DNA of 64,000 bases from Marinifilum_A sediminis (GTDB lineage: Bacteria > Bacteroidota > Bacteroidia > Bacteroidales > Marinifilaceae). Of the stretch, positions 18,525 through 26,706 are shown piece by piece. The stretch lies in NCBI GenBank assembly GCA_947496465.1, contig CANMCX010000015.1, forward strand, positions 24,846 through 88,845, written 5' to 3'. The number at the start of each line of letters is the position of its first letter. Within the stretch, counting starts at the first letter, position 1. The notes beneath the pieces were generated by a model. The model had not been told where the DNA came from and ran no database searches. It was given only the letters and a program-made list of their open reading frames with translations. A program made the position numbers and the translations under genes.

Positions 18525-19022
18525 ATGAATAGACGCGCAATATATTTATCACTAACACATTTGCTAATCATTATTGGCATGGTCTTAATTGTGCCAAGAT
18601 TTATCATTTCAGATGAACCAGATCTAAAAGATTTTGCATTAATTGGACTATTAATTGGATTAGCTTTTCTAAGATCCAACTTCCTGACACTAAATTACCT
18701 ATTGAACGATCACAATCAAATAATCTTAATCAACAGAAATAATCTTACAGTATATAAAGGACGGAAAAAAGAAGTGATAGAATTAAACGAGATTAAGAAA
18801 TGTTATTTCATAAAACCGTCATACGTTAATGGTAATATGGCAACGGTAAGTTATTTTAATTACTGCTGTTTCTTACTGAAAAATGGAAATAGAATTTTTG
18901 TTACCAGTTTAAGCTTTCCTATTGAAAAAACCTTGAGAAAAAATAAGATCAATTTTAGTAAGATTAAGATGATTATGCCTTACCTCGATAAAAAAATAGG
19001 TGAATTATTAGTTGAGAAGTGA
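18525..19022 (+). CDS. Cassette gene D: two-helix membrane protein with PH-like tail
   Basis: 165 residues. Two membrane segments (about 7-25 LSLTHLLIIIGMVLIVPRF and about 34-52) are followed by a cytosolic domain of alternating strands. NNLTVYKGRKKEVIELNEIKKC and YCCFLLKNGNRIFVTSLSF are typical of bacterial PH-like domains behind a membrane hairpin. It lies alone between sites 3 and 4. The product is a plausible membrane-associated protein of unknown role. Confidence 0.66.
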   Translation: MNRRAIYLSLTHLLIIIGMVLIVPRFIISDEPDLKDFALIGLLIGLAFLRSNFLTLNYLLNDHNQIILINRNNLTVYKGRKKEVIELNEIKKCYFIKPSYVNGNMATVSYFNYCCFLLKNGNRIFVTSLSFPIEKTLRKNKINFSKIKMIMPYLDKKIGELLVEK

Positions 19023-19029
19023 AAGTACA

Positions 19030-19194
19030 ACCTACAACAAAAGTTAAAATTAAAGGGCGGTGACGCTCAACTTGGTAATGTAACAAAAACAATAAACGTA
19101 ATACGGTTTTGATAAGGCGGAAGTTGTACATCACCCATAAAATTTTATAAAGACTGTCTAAGAAATAGATATATAAACAAACTGCCATTAACAC
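19030..19194 (+). repeat. attC-like site 4
   Basis: Outer arm ACCTACAAC (19030-19038), then the same body to AATTTTATAAAGACTG near 19156. The distal end differs from sites 2 and 3: it continues CTAAGAAATAG and then ACTGCCATTAACAC (core-like ATTAACAC at 19187-19194), which parallels ACTGCCGTTAGCGG of site 1. Confidence 0.7.
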
Positions 19195-19208
19195 AAATAC
19201 AGAATAAT

Positions 19209-19889
19209 ATGAGATTTATTAGATTCTTAATTATCACATTACTTTTCAGCTTTATTTTTATTGAAGCTTATTGTCAGGTGAATTTGTCAAGTCATTCTCC
19301 GATTACTATCAAGTCAACTACCCTGGACACGATAAAATTGACAGATAAAATTAAGATCATTGACGTTTTATGGTTAAATGACACAATAAGAGTGAGTGTT
19401 TCGAATCAAGATGTAAAAACTGACACTTCAGTTGTAAAAAATGTAAATAACAAGGGCTATTTTGCTTCAAGAGGTTTCATTCTTTCAGATGAGTCGGTAA
19501 TGCAAAATTGTTTTTCATACGCCTTGGAAAAATATTTTGAAAACAGTGAGACATATAGTCAAAACATCTTCAGAAAAACAACAAGCATTGATGGCAAATC
19601 GATAGAAAAAATACTGAATCATTCTTTTGTAAAGATTACTGAATTTACTACAAAACCCAGAAAGAATCTAAAACAAACGATTCCGAATGATGTTGTACTT
19701 GCTTTTGTTAACAATTTTGGATCGGTGATTCACACTGTATATTACCGTAATGAAAAATTTTACACAAAGAATGGAATGTTTACACCTGATACATTTAAAT
19801 CATTAAATAAATTTATACAGAAGACCTATTGGGATACAAAAAAAATTATTGTTTATAGGATTGATGAAGATAAAATAAAAAGTACTTAG
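19209..19889 (+). CDS. Secreted protein with NCFSYA and HTVY motifs (paralog of 14063-14719)
   Basis: 226 residues with a signal peptide (about 1-22, ending AYCQ). It follows attC-like site 4, but no repeat comes after it, so it is either the last cassette with a lost site or a resident gene next to the array. It shares LDTIK, QNCFSYALEKYF (Cys near 102), LNHSF, KPRKNLKQ, HTVYY and YWDTKKI with the protein at 14063-14719. The Cys/His arrangement could be a papain- or NlpC-like active site, which is inferred only. Confidence 0.75.
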   Translation: MRFIRFLIITLLFSFIFIEAYCQVNLSSHSPITIKSTTLDTIKLTDKIKIIDVLWLNDTIRVSVSNQDVKTDTSVVKNVNNKGYFASRGFILSDESVMQNCFSYALEKYFENSETYSQNIFRKTTSIDGKSIEKILNHSFVKITEFTTKPRKNLKQTIPNDVVLAFVNNFGSVIHTVYYRNEKFYTKNGMFTPDTFKSLNKFIQKTYWDTKKIIVYRIDEDKIKST

Positions 19890-19977
19890 GCAATTTAGCA
19901 CTAATCGCAAAAAAGAAACAATTGATAAGAATATCAGATGCATGGCAACATATAATATAGCCAATAAAACAAACAAC

Positions 19978-21765
19978 ATGATTAAAACTAATAAAGCAAT
20001 AAAAATTCTATTTCTAATTCTGTTATGCAATGTTGCCTTTAGCACTCACCTATTTTCTGAGAACAAGTACAAAAGAAAAATATCCATCAGTGAATGGATT
20101 GCTGAGATGGAGAATTGCAAAGACAAACTATATTTATTAGAAGACACAGAAATATATTTCGATTACGCTAAAGATTCTTTGTATTCTTTTATCCACCCTA
20201 GAGGTATCAAACCTTCGGTTAGTGATAAAAAAAATGTAAAGACGATATTGCCAACAGTTATAATTCATCATTGCAAATTACCGGATAATTCAACCTGTCA
20301 AGTTAGAAATATAATTTTTCAGAATAATATCGCCTTTAGGCATTGTGAAGGTGCTGGTCAACTTATTCTTTACAATTGCACCTTTAATCAAGGGTTGGAC
20401 TTGCATCAGTCAAATTTGGGAAGTTTAGAATTTTGGTATAGTTCTATATTGCAAAGAACTGTCGTTTGTGAATTACAAATTAATAATCTATCATTCAGAA
20501 ACTGTTCGTTCTATACCGACTCTAAACGTGTACAAACTATACAACGTTACGGATTTGAAATAGAAAATCAAACTTATCAGTATTTATTCAGAATTCTACA
20601 GAGTGAAAAAAATATAGATAAATTTTATTTGAGCGAATGCGAAATATTGCCAACTGAAGTGAAGCCAATTATTACATTCATAGGTGGTAAATATGATGAA
20701 ATTAGCTTTAAAGGGATTAATTTTTCAAATAGCATTGTGAACTTTTCTAAATGCTCAGTAAAGGAAAACCTTACTGTTAGCAAGTGTAAGTTTAACCTAC
20801 CAATTGGGACTCGGAAATTTAATTTTCCAAAAGACAATACATCTTTTCATTGGAACCAATTGGATTCGGTAGGTCTAGGATTGTATGGGGATTATGCACT
20901 AGCTCCCAAAACCAATAAAACAGATTCTTTAATTTCGGATGTTGATCTTTATAATGAACTAAACAGCTCCTATCGAAAGTTTTTCTCGATGTACCGAACC
21001 CAGGGAGATATGGAATCGGCTAACGCTTGCTTTATACAAATGAAAGATATGGAGACCAGAAGATACCGCCATTTGTACCGAAACGATCCAAGCATTAAAA
21101 CATGGTTCAATTGGCGTTTCAATCAATTTCTAAAATATTTTTCAGGATATGGGACTAATCCAGTACAATCATTGATTATTTCGATGTGGACCATTCTTAT
21201 TTTCGCTGGCATGTACTTCTTTTGTTATAGTGAATGGGATTGTATAAACAGAACATTCCTGATTAAACAACATCGGAAAATAATGCAATATTTCCGCTCT
21301 GAGCAAAGGTTGGAAGATTTTTATATGGAGGATTATATTGAGGATTTAAAAGCTTTCGCCGATTATAAGAACGAAATGGTAGAGAGCAAGCTCGAATTAC
21401 CAACTTTTATTATTTTGTTGGGTAAGCCCTTATATCTGTTCTCAATTATAAGACATAAACTACTATCGTTTACTTACCGAAGAACTGAAGTGCTTCAGGG
21501 GCGTTGGATAGATCTTAAGCCTGCGCGTAAAGTATTTGTAGGCTTAACTGTTTCCTTTTCTCTTCTAATTTATATTATTTATTTGGGATTTATTCGAGCG
21601 CTAAATGCCACAACACTTAGTGTTAATGCTTTTTCTACACTTGGTTTTGGGGCAATACCTGTAAAAGGAGCTTCGAGGTATATTACTATACTAGAAGGAT
21701 TTTTAGGCTGGTTTCTGTTGAGTATTTTTAGTGTATCGTTAATAAGCCAAATGTTACAGAATTAA
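19978..21765 (+). CDS. Ion-channel-like membrane protein with secreted beta-helix-type domain
   Basis: 595 residues from ATG 19978, which places a signal peptide (about 1-27) at the N terminus; a longer frame begins at 19942. Residues about 100-330 have pentapeptide-like repetition (LILYNCTFNQGLDL, LSFRNCSF, ISFKGINFSN), suggesting a right-handed beta-helix. Membrane segments lie near 394-415 and 519-540. They are followed by a pore loop FSTLGFGAIP (about 552-561) and a last helix, the layout of two-helix K+ channels. The filter reads TLGFG instead of TVGYG. Ion selectivity is unknown. Confidence 0.75.
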   Translation: MIKTNKAIKILFLILLCNVAFSTHLFSENKYKRKISISEWIAEMENCKDKLYLLEDTEIYFDYAKDSLYSFIHPRGIKPSVSDKKNVKTILPTVIIHHCKLPDNSTCQVRNIIFQNNIAFRHCEGAGQLILYNCTFNQGLDLHQSNLGSLEFWYSSILQRTVVCELQINNLSFRNCSFYTDSKRVQTIQRYGFEIENQTYQYLFRILQSEKNIDKFYLSECEILPTEVKPIITFIGGKYDEISFKGINFSNSIVNFSKCSVKENLTVSKCKFNLPIGTRKFNFPKDNTSFHWNQLDSVGLGLYGDYALAPKTNKTDSLISDVDLYNELNSSYRKFFSMYRTQGDMESANACFIQMKDMETRRYRHLYRNDPSIKTWFNWRFNQFLKYFSGYGTNPVQSLIISMWTILIFAGMYFFCYSEWDCINRTFLIKQHRKIMQYFRSEQRLEDFYMEDYIEDLKAFADYKNEMVESKLELPTFIILLGKPLYLFSIIRHKLLSFTYRRTEVLQGRWIDLKPARKVFVGLTVSFSLLIYIIYLGFIRALNATTLSVNAFSTLGFGAIPVKGASRYITILEGFLGWFLLSIFSVSLISQMLQN

Positions 21766-21821
21766 AAATAATTACTGACTATCACATTTTGTATATTCCA
21801 TTAAGAGCATAAAAACAAAGA

Positions 21822-22385
21822 ATGTCTGAATTGATATTAAAAATAGAAAGAATTATGCGTGCCTTTGTTCCTGAAGCAACGCCATACATTGATGTGGAAA
21901 AGAAGAATAGTATCTGGGAGGATTTTTCTTTAAAAAACAATGGTTCCTTTAAGATAGTAAGAAGCAGAGACCATACATTTAGTCGCTTGAGAATGGAGAT
22001 TCCTTTGGCTAAATATACGGTCAAATTTGAGGAATCGGATACCCATCTTTTGAGAATTAAATGCGATATCGGATGCAAAGATTTTATGTTCTACATAAGT
22101 TTCGAAGATCTATTTGAAAAGATAATAAAGACCTTTAATAACAATGAAATTGAAATCGGAGACAAAGAATTTGACGACAAATACCTGATTACAACCAACG
22201 ATGAAAGAAAAATGATGAAAATTTTGTCTGATCGGAAACTAAAAGATCTTTTGATAAAGAATGATGTATCCAATTTTCACTTAGATAATGGTGAGCTTTT
22301 TATTCTAGGTAATCGCCAATTGGATAGCATTGAAGAACTGAATGATATTCTGAAAATATTTAAAAATGTAATAAGTAAAATCTAA
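21822..22385 (+). CDS. Conserved-looking hypothetical protein
   Basis: 187-residue soluble protein with no signal peptide or membrane segment. The N-terminal half is beta-rich (SFKIVRSRDHTFSRLRMEIP, YTVKFEESDTHLLRIKCDI). The C-terminal half is helical and charged, and ends in a SIEELNDILKIFKNVISK helix. It lies in a run of plus-strand accessory genes between the channel and a second unknown protein, and is probably cotranscribed with the latter (66-base gap). I recognise no family. Confidence 0.6.
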   Translation: MSELILKIERIMRAFVPEATPYIDVEKKNSIWEDFSLKNNGSFKIVRSRDHTFSRLRMEIPLAKYTVKFEESDTHLLRIKCDIGCKDFMFYISFEDLFEKIIKTFNNNEIEIGDKEFDDKYLITTNDERKMMKILSDRKLKDLLIKNDVSNFHLDNGELFILGNRQLDSIEELNDILKIFKNVISKI

Positions 22386-22451
22386 CCTAAGCAGTATTTC
22401 TTCAACGAGATATTATACTGACTTAAGAGGAAACAGAAAAATATTTAAAAT

Positions 22452-22886
22452 ATGGCAAACGCACTGGATGATTTAATGGATGATGCAAAGAAAAAAGGAT
22501 CGGAACTTTGGAGTAGTGTTAAAAGTTCGAGTAAGGAGAAACTGAAGAAAGGCATTCAAAACTTAAATGATGCACAACCAGATATTGAAGAAGCTGGATT
22601 TGTTCTGATTCGTTTAGATGTAGACATTGCTCTACTTCCCCGTTTATTTGCTCGTTTTAAACAAGTACACACGATTAGCGAGGAAGAACGAAAGGCAATT
22701 CTCGACAAGACCAAAAAGAATAAATTTCTGAACTTCATTTTGATTGGTCTGTTTAAGGCTGTTGACATTAAGGGTGAAGTGAAGATTGACAGCATGGATT
22801 TAGAGGAAATCGAACTGGAAATCGGTCTCACTCCTTCTGCCAAGTTGATATTCCGCAGAGAGGAACGATTAAAATTGATGGAGTAA
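22452..22886 (+). CDS. Hypothetical protein, amphipathic
   Basis: 144 residues. An amphipathic N-terminal helix (ALDDLMDDAKKKGSELWSSVKSSSKEKLKKG, in two parts) is followed by a compact domain with the strand pair EEAGFVLIRLDVDIALLPRL and VDIKGEVKIDSMDLEEIELEIGL. No export signal. It is shorter than its neighbours and sits 66 bases after the preceding unknown gene. Possibly a membrane-surface or partner protein of the neighbouring gene, but there is no direct evidence. Confidence 0.6.
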   Translation: MANALDDLMDDAKKKGSELWSSVKSSSKEKLKKGIQNLNDAQPDIEEAGFVLIRLDVDIALLPRLFARFKQVHTISEEERKAILDKTKKNKFLNFILIGLFKAVDIKGEVKIDSMDLEEIELEIGLTPSAKLIFRREERLKLME

Positions 22887-22935
22887 CACTTTTAGATTAC
22901 TTGATAAGCAAGTTTGACAAAATCATAAAAAATAG

Positions 22936-24189
22936 ATGAAAAAGCTTACTATCCTACTCATAGGATTATCTCTTACATTCTCGGTTTATTCACAAAGCAA
23001 TAAGCAAATAGATTGGAATACTGACTTGAACTATATTGCAGATTCATTACCTAAAAAGCATTTCAATTTGTTCTCGGTAAAGAACCAGGAGGAATATCTT
23101 ACAGGAATCGAGAATATTCGTAAAACCATAAGTTCTAAATCGGATTTCGAAATTGCAATAAGCCTACAACAATTGATAGCAGAATGTGGAGATTCACATA
23201 CCAATATTAACTGGCGACAGTTGATTGATAAAAGACAAATATTACCACTAAACTTATACTGGTTTAAAAACGGCATTCATATCCTTAAAACATCTAAGGA
23301 AAACAAAGCCATTTTAGGACATCAATTACTAGCCATAAACAATGTTAAAATAGAACAAATTGTTGATAGTTTGAGTTCTTTAATTACGGTTGACAATCAA
23401 GCATGTGTAAAAAAAACTGTTCCTAATTTTATACCCTTGGTACAACTGCTAAGAAAGTTCGGCATTGTAAAAAGTGATAAAATTGAATTGAAACTGATGG
23501 GTGAAAATGGAAAGATTAGTTCCTGGAATATAAAACCAGTACTACCCAACAGAAACAATTCGATTGCATTCAAACCTGATTCAATTGCTCTCTGCTTTCG
23601 AGACACCAAAACCTATTTCTTAGATTACGATCAAAAAGAAGATGACATTTACTATGTGCAGTATAATAAATGCTCGAGCCGAGAATGGGAAAAGATGCGT
23701 GGTCGTAAGGACGCTGATACAAAGCCCTCCATAAATGAATTTGCTGTTAAAGTATTAAAAACATTGGATACTAAAAACGCGAGTAAATTTGTTTTCGATC
23801 TGCGATTTAATGGTGGTGGAAGTTCCCATCCGGGCACAAAACTCATTGAGAAAATTGCTTTGATTCAAAAGCAAGATCCTAAATTGAAAATATACGTTGT
23901 ATTAGGCAGAAAAACTTTCTCGTCAGCTATTATTAATGCCATGGATTTTAAACGATTAAGCAATGCAATTTATTTGGGAGAAGAAACATCTGGGAAACCT
24001 AACCATTTTGGTGAGCTCTGGGATTTTACATTACCTAGCTCTGGTATCAAGGTTCTCTATTCTACTAAATACTTTAAAGAAACGGATGACCATGTAAACT
24101 CAATCATGTCCGACGAATTATTGGAAGTCAGTTTTGAGGATTTCAAAAATGGAATCGATCCGGTATATGAGTGGATCAAAAAACAATAG
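22936..24189 (+). CDS. Secreted S41-family (tail-specific protease-like) peptidase
   Basis: 417 residues with a signal peptide (about 1-20, ending VYSQ). The C-terminal half has the S41 core: FVFDLRFNGGGSSHPG, then GRKTFSSAIINAMDF with the probable nucleophile Ser at 329 or 330, and YLGEETSGKPNHFGE. No PDZ domain is evident. The family cleaves proteins near their C termini in the periplasm. It is probably cotranscribed with the small membrane protein 6 bases downstream. Confidence 0.82.
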   Translation: MKKLTILLIGLSLTFSVYSQSNKQIDWNTDLNYIADSLPKKHFNLFSVKNQEEYLTGIENIRKTISSKSDFEIAISLQQLIAECGDSHTNINWRQLIDKRQILPLNLYWFKNGIHILKTSKENKAILGHQLLAINNVKIEQIVDSLSSLITVDNQACVKKTVPNFIPLVQLLRKFGIVKSDKIELKLMGENGKISSWNIKPVLPNRNNSIAFKPDSIALCFRDTKTYFLDYDQKEDDIYYVQYNKCSSREWEKMRGRKDADTKPSINEFAVKVLKTLDTKNASKFVFDLRFNGGGSSHPGTKLIEKIALIQKQDPKLKIYVVLGRKTFSSAIINAMDFKRLSNAIYLGEETSGKPNHFGELWDFTLPSSGIKVLYSTKYFKETDDHVNSIMSDELLEVSFEDFKNGIDPVYEWIKKQ

Positions 24190-24195
24190 CTAATT

Positions 24196-24777
24196 ATGAA
24201 GAAAACTGAAAAAATACTTGCTGCCATTTCCATTTTGGGAATTCTACTCAGCCTTAATCTTATACCTTATGGAGGTACTTTATCCATAATAAGCATGACT
24301 TGCCTGGCAATTTTATACATGTATTTAAGTTTTGCACTATTCAATGATATTCCCATAAAAGGCATCTTTAAAAAAGATAGCTACACTAAGATAAGTAAGC
24401 TAAGAGTTTTTGGGACTATTGTAACAGGGCTAGTTTTATCTGTCAGTATTATTGGAATTCTTTTTAAATCGCAATTATATCCTTATTCATCAATCCTATT
24501 AGCTGAAGGAGTTATCGGATTATTTATTGCGGCAATTGTTGCTTTCGTTCAGCTCAAAAGAAGCAAAGACAAATTCTATTTTAATATTCTAAAACGGATT
24601 GTAATCATTGGTATTTTGTCAATCATTTTCTATCTCATCCCGCGAGAAAAGATATTGGAAATAAGCTACAGAAATCATCCCGAATATGTTGAAGCCATTA
24701 AGAAAGCATGGACCAACCCAGACAATATGGCGCTATGGGATAAAGTGTATGAAGAAAGCTTGAAAATTCATAAATAA
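24196..24777 (+). CDS. Polytopic membrane protein of unknown function
   Basis: 193 residues with about five predicted membrane segments: LAAISILGILLSLNLI, ISMTCLAILYMYLSFALF, VFGTIVTGLVLSVSIIGILF, ILLAEGVIGLFIAAIVAFV, and IVIIGILSIIFYLI. A charged C-terminal tail carries ISYRNHPEYVEAIKKAW. It starts 6 bases after the S41 peptidase, so the two are likely translated from one message. I recognise no family. Confidence 0.65.
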   Translation: MKKTEKILAAISILGILLSLNLIPYGGTLSIISMTCLAILYMYLSFALFNDIPIKGIFKKDSYTKISKLRVFGTIVTGLVLSVSIIGILFKSQLYPYSSILLAEGVIGLFIAAIVAFVQLKRSKDKFYFNILKRIVIIGILSIIFYLIPREKILEISYRNHPEYVEAIKKAWTNPDNMALWDKVYEESLKIHK

Positions 24778-24845
24778 GTTCATCGCTTGCTTTTCGCAAC
24801 TAAACTGCTAACCAGATAACAAACCTACTGAAATGAATTAAGTTA

Positions 24846-25442
24846 ATGGAAATTACAATTAAAAAACAAAGTGCATCAATCGGCTATGACTTCTTAGTTC
24901 TCAAAAATGGTGAAGCCATTCTTTCAGCTGTTTCGGAGAAGCTATTTATTTTCTTCAAAATATCGATGTGGAAAACTGGAGAAAATAAAAAGCATATCAC
25001 CATAAAGAATAAAAAGCTTGATTTTATCCTAAAGCCTTCTTATTGGATCTATTATCGAGGAGAGAAAATTAGATTCAAGACAAAATCGTATCACAAAAGA
25101 CATTTCCAAATAGAATTGAATGATGATCTCTATGATATTTATGGGCATCACAAAAGTTGGAAATATAGTGTGTACAAAAACAATGTACAAGTTGCCTGGT
25201 GGGACAAACAAACACAAAAACATCAGGGACCTGACATATTTACAATACAAATGAATGATGATTGCAATATTGAGCTGATTACATCATTCTGCTTGATATT
25301 AGACGATCATATTGATATGGGAGCAATCTACAGAGGCGAGTTTTTTAATACAGATTTGAGTATGAATCTCGATTGGAAAATGTATGGTGAACTGAAATCA
25401 TTCGATGAGAATTGGAGGGCAAAAACCCAGTGCAATCCATAA
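24846..25442 (+). CDS. Hypothetical protein, possible Tubby-C/LURP-one-like fold
   Basis: 198 residues, almost entirely short beta strands separated by Lys/Asp-rich turns (HITIKNKKLDFILKP, IRFKTKSYHKRHFQIEL, YGHHKSWKYSVYKN, VAWWDKQTQ). That alternation, with self-referring x-G-x-x-W-K and V-x-W-W-D turns, resembles the beta-barrel of Tubby-C-like (LURP-one/scramblase) proteins. This is a weak inference. No signal peptide and no membrane segment. Confidence 0.55.
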   Translation: MEITIKKQSASIGYDFLVLKNGEAILSAVSEKLFIFFKISMWKTGENKKHITIKNKKLDFILKPSYWIYYRGEKIRFKTKSYHKRHFQIELNDDLYDIYGHHKSWKYSVYKNNVQVAWWDKQTQKHQGPDIFTIQMNDDCNIELITSFCLILDDHIDMGAIYRGEFFNTDLSMNLDWKMYGELKSFDENWRAKTQCNP

Positions 25443-25509
25443 AATACATTTCCCTTATATGCACACTTAGCAAATAACCTTTAAAAACAACCATTTATAA
25501 AACAAAATC

Positions 25510-25938
25510 ATGCCCCAGCAAAACTATCCAGGAGTACCCGATCGAGTAAAAGCAGTGATCTGCGATTCTATTGTAATGATAGGATTCATGTTTGCGGCTA
25601 CTTACACCTTCGCACAGTTCGAAACTGTACCCGATGATGCCAGAATTATCGCCTTTATCTTCATATTTGGTTTGTACGATCCAATTTTCACCAGCTTGTT
25701 TGGAGGAACCATTGGTCACTTCCTTATTGGCATAAGGGTTAAGCGAGAGAGAAAGCCAGAGAAAAACATCATTTTTCCTTTTGCTCTAATTCGCTTTGTT
25801 GTTAAAGCAACACTGGGTTGGATTTCTTTATTAACAGTATCGAATAACCTAAAGAGAAAGGCAATTCATGATCACATGATTGGTTCGGTTGTGATATACT
25901 CTGATCCTAATGAACAAGAGGAGATAGAGCAAAAGTAG
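25510..25938 (+). CDS. RDD-family membrane protein (short)
   Basis: 142 residues. Opens GVPDRVKAVICDSIVMIGFM, the RDD signature arrangement of Arg then two Asp within the first helix. It has about three membrane segments, a G-T-I-G-H-F-L-I-G-I-R-V turn, and the conserved KRKAIHDHMIGSVVIY ending. RDD proteins are poorly characterised, and some are implicated in ion exchange. It is adjacent to a second RDD protein 36 bases downstream on the same strand. Confidence 0.82.
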   Translation: MPQQNYPGVPDRVKAVICDSIVMIGFMFAATYTFAQFETVPDDARIIAFIFIFGLYDPIFTSLFGGTIGHFLIGIRVKRERKPEKNIIFPFALIRFVVKATLGWISLLTVSNNLKRKAIHDHMIGSVVIYSDPNEQEEIEQK

Positions 25939-25973
25939 ACAACTAATTTCTAACATATCCTAAACCGATTCGT

Positions 25974-26681
25974 ATGAGTTCCAATAATTTTTTCCACAAA
26001 ATTTACACGAAAAAAAGCACAGAAGAATTGCAAGCCATTGCGGTAAGTAAAGATTATGCAAGCGATGCAAAACTTTGTGCTATTACAGTTTTAAAGGAAA
26101 GAAATGAACCAATAGAAAATCTACTAGAAACCCAACAAAAACTAATTGAACAACGAGACCTGCGCTCGGGTTCAAAAATAGATAACAGAAGATATAAAAC
26201 CGGAACTTCCAGATTGTTAGCACTTATTATTGACGGCATTATCCTTAGCCTCTTTGGCTGGTTTTTTAAATTGTTTAATGGTGTAGAATCCATTGTTCTT
26301 ATCAACTTAATCAATCTGCTTGGTCTTATTACTCCCTATTTGTATCATATTTTATTTCACGGTGCCTGTGGTCAAACCATCGGTAAAATGGTAATGGACA
26401 TTAAAGTCTATGATGTGTCGGAAACTAAAGTAATATCCTACAAACAAGCATTAATAAGAGATATTATTCCATTAAGTGCCCTGCTTGTACTGCATGGTTT
26501 ATCCTACTTTACAACAATAAATTCAATTGGAATATTGATTTACATGTCAATCGTTATGTCATTGATTCTTGTATTTTGGTCGATACTTGAAATTATCACC
26601 ATGCTTTTTAATAAAAAAAGAAGAGCCTTACACGATTTTATAGCTCGGACAGTAGTATTAAAAATGCATGAAAACAATTAA
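25974..26681 (+). CDS. RDD-family membrane protein with cytosolic N-terminal domain
   Basis: 235 residues. A soluble N-terminal segment of about 70 residues (KSTEELQAIAVSKDYASDAKL, resembling a helical repeat unit) precedes the RDD domain (SRLLALIIDGIILSLFGWFF, GACGQTIGKMVMDIKVYD, KRRALHDFIARTVVL). Tandem with the shorter RDD gene, which lacks the extra segment. The N-terminal extension is the difference worth noting. Function unknown. Confidence 0.8.
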   Translation: MSSNNFFHKIYTKKSTEELQAIAVSKDYASDAKLCAITVLKERNEPIENLLETQQKLIEQRDLRSGSKIDNRRYKTGTSRLLALIIDGIILSLFGWFFKLFNGVESIVLINLINLLGLITPYLYHILFHGACGQTIGKMVMDIKVYDVSETKVISYKQALIRDIIPLSALLVLHGLSYFTTINSIGILIYMSIVMSLILVFWSILEIITMLFNKKRRALHDFIARTVVLKMHENN

Positions 26682-26706
26682 ATTCTAAACCCAAGCCAAC
26701 CTACTT

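Larger units (their letters stand above)
16619..19194 (+). mobile_element. Integron-like array of four single-gene cassettes
   Basis: Four plus-strand genes (16662, 17277, 17949, 18525) alternate with four near-identical hairpin repeats (16993, 17811, 18382, 19034). Each cassette begins with a short core complementary to the outer arm of the repeat that closes it: 16619-16628 with 16988-16997 (10 of 10), 17225-17234 with 17806-17815 (9 of 10), 17932-17940 with 18378-18386 (8 of 9), and 18503-18511 with 19030-19038 (9 of 9). This is the geometry of integron cassettes and their attC sites. No integrase gene lies in the window. The integron reading is an inference. Confidence 0.7.

Noticed and set aside
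16988..19194. Classical class 1 integron
   Set aside because: The core motif differs from GTTRRRY, no integrase or attI-like site was found in the window, and the phylum is unusual, so only the general layout is claimed.
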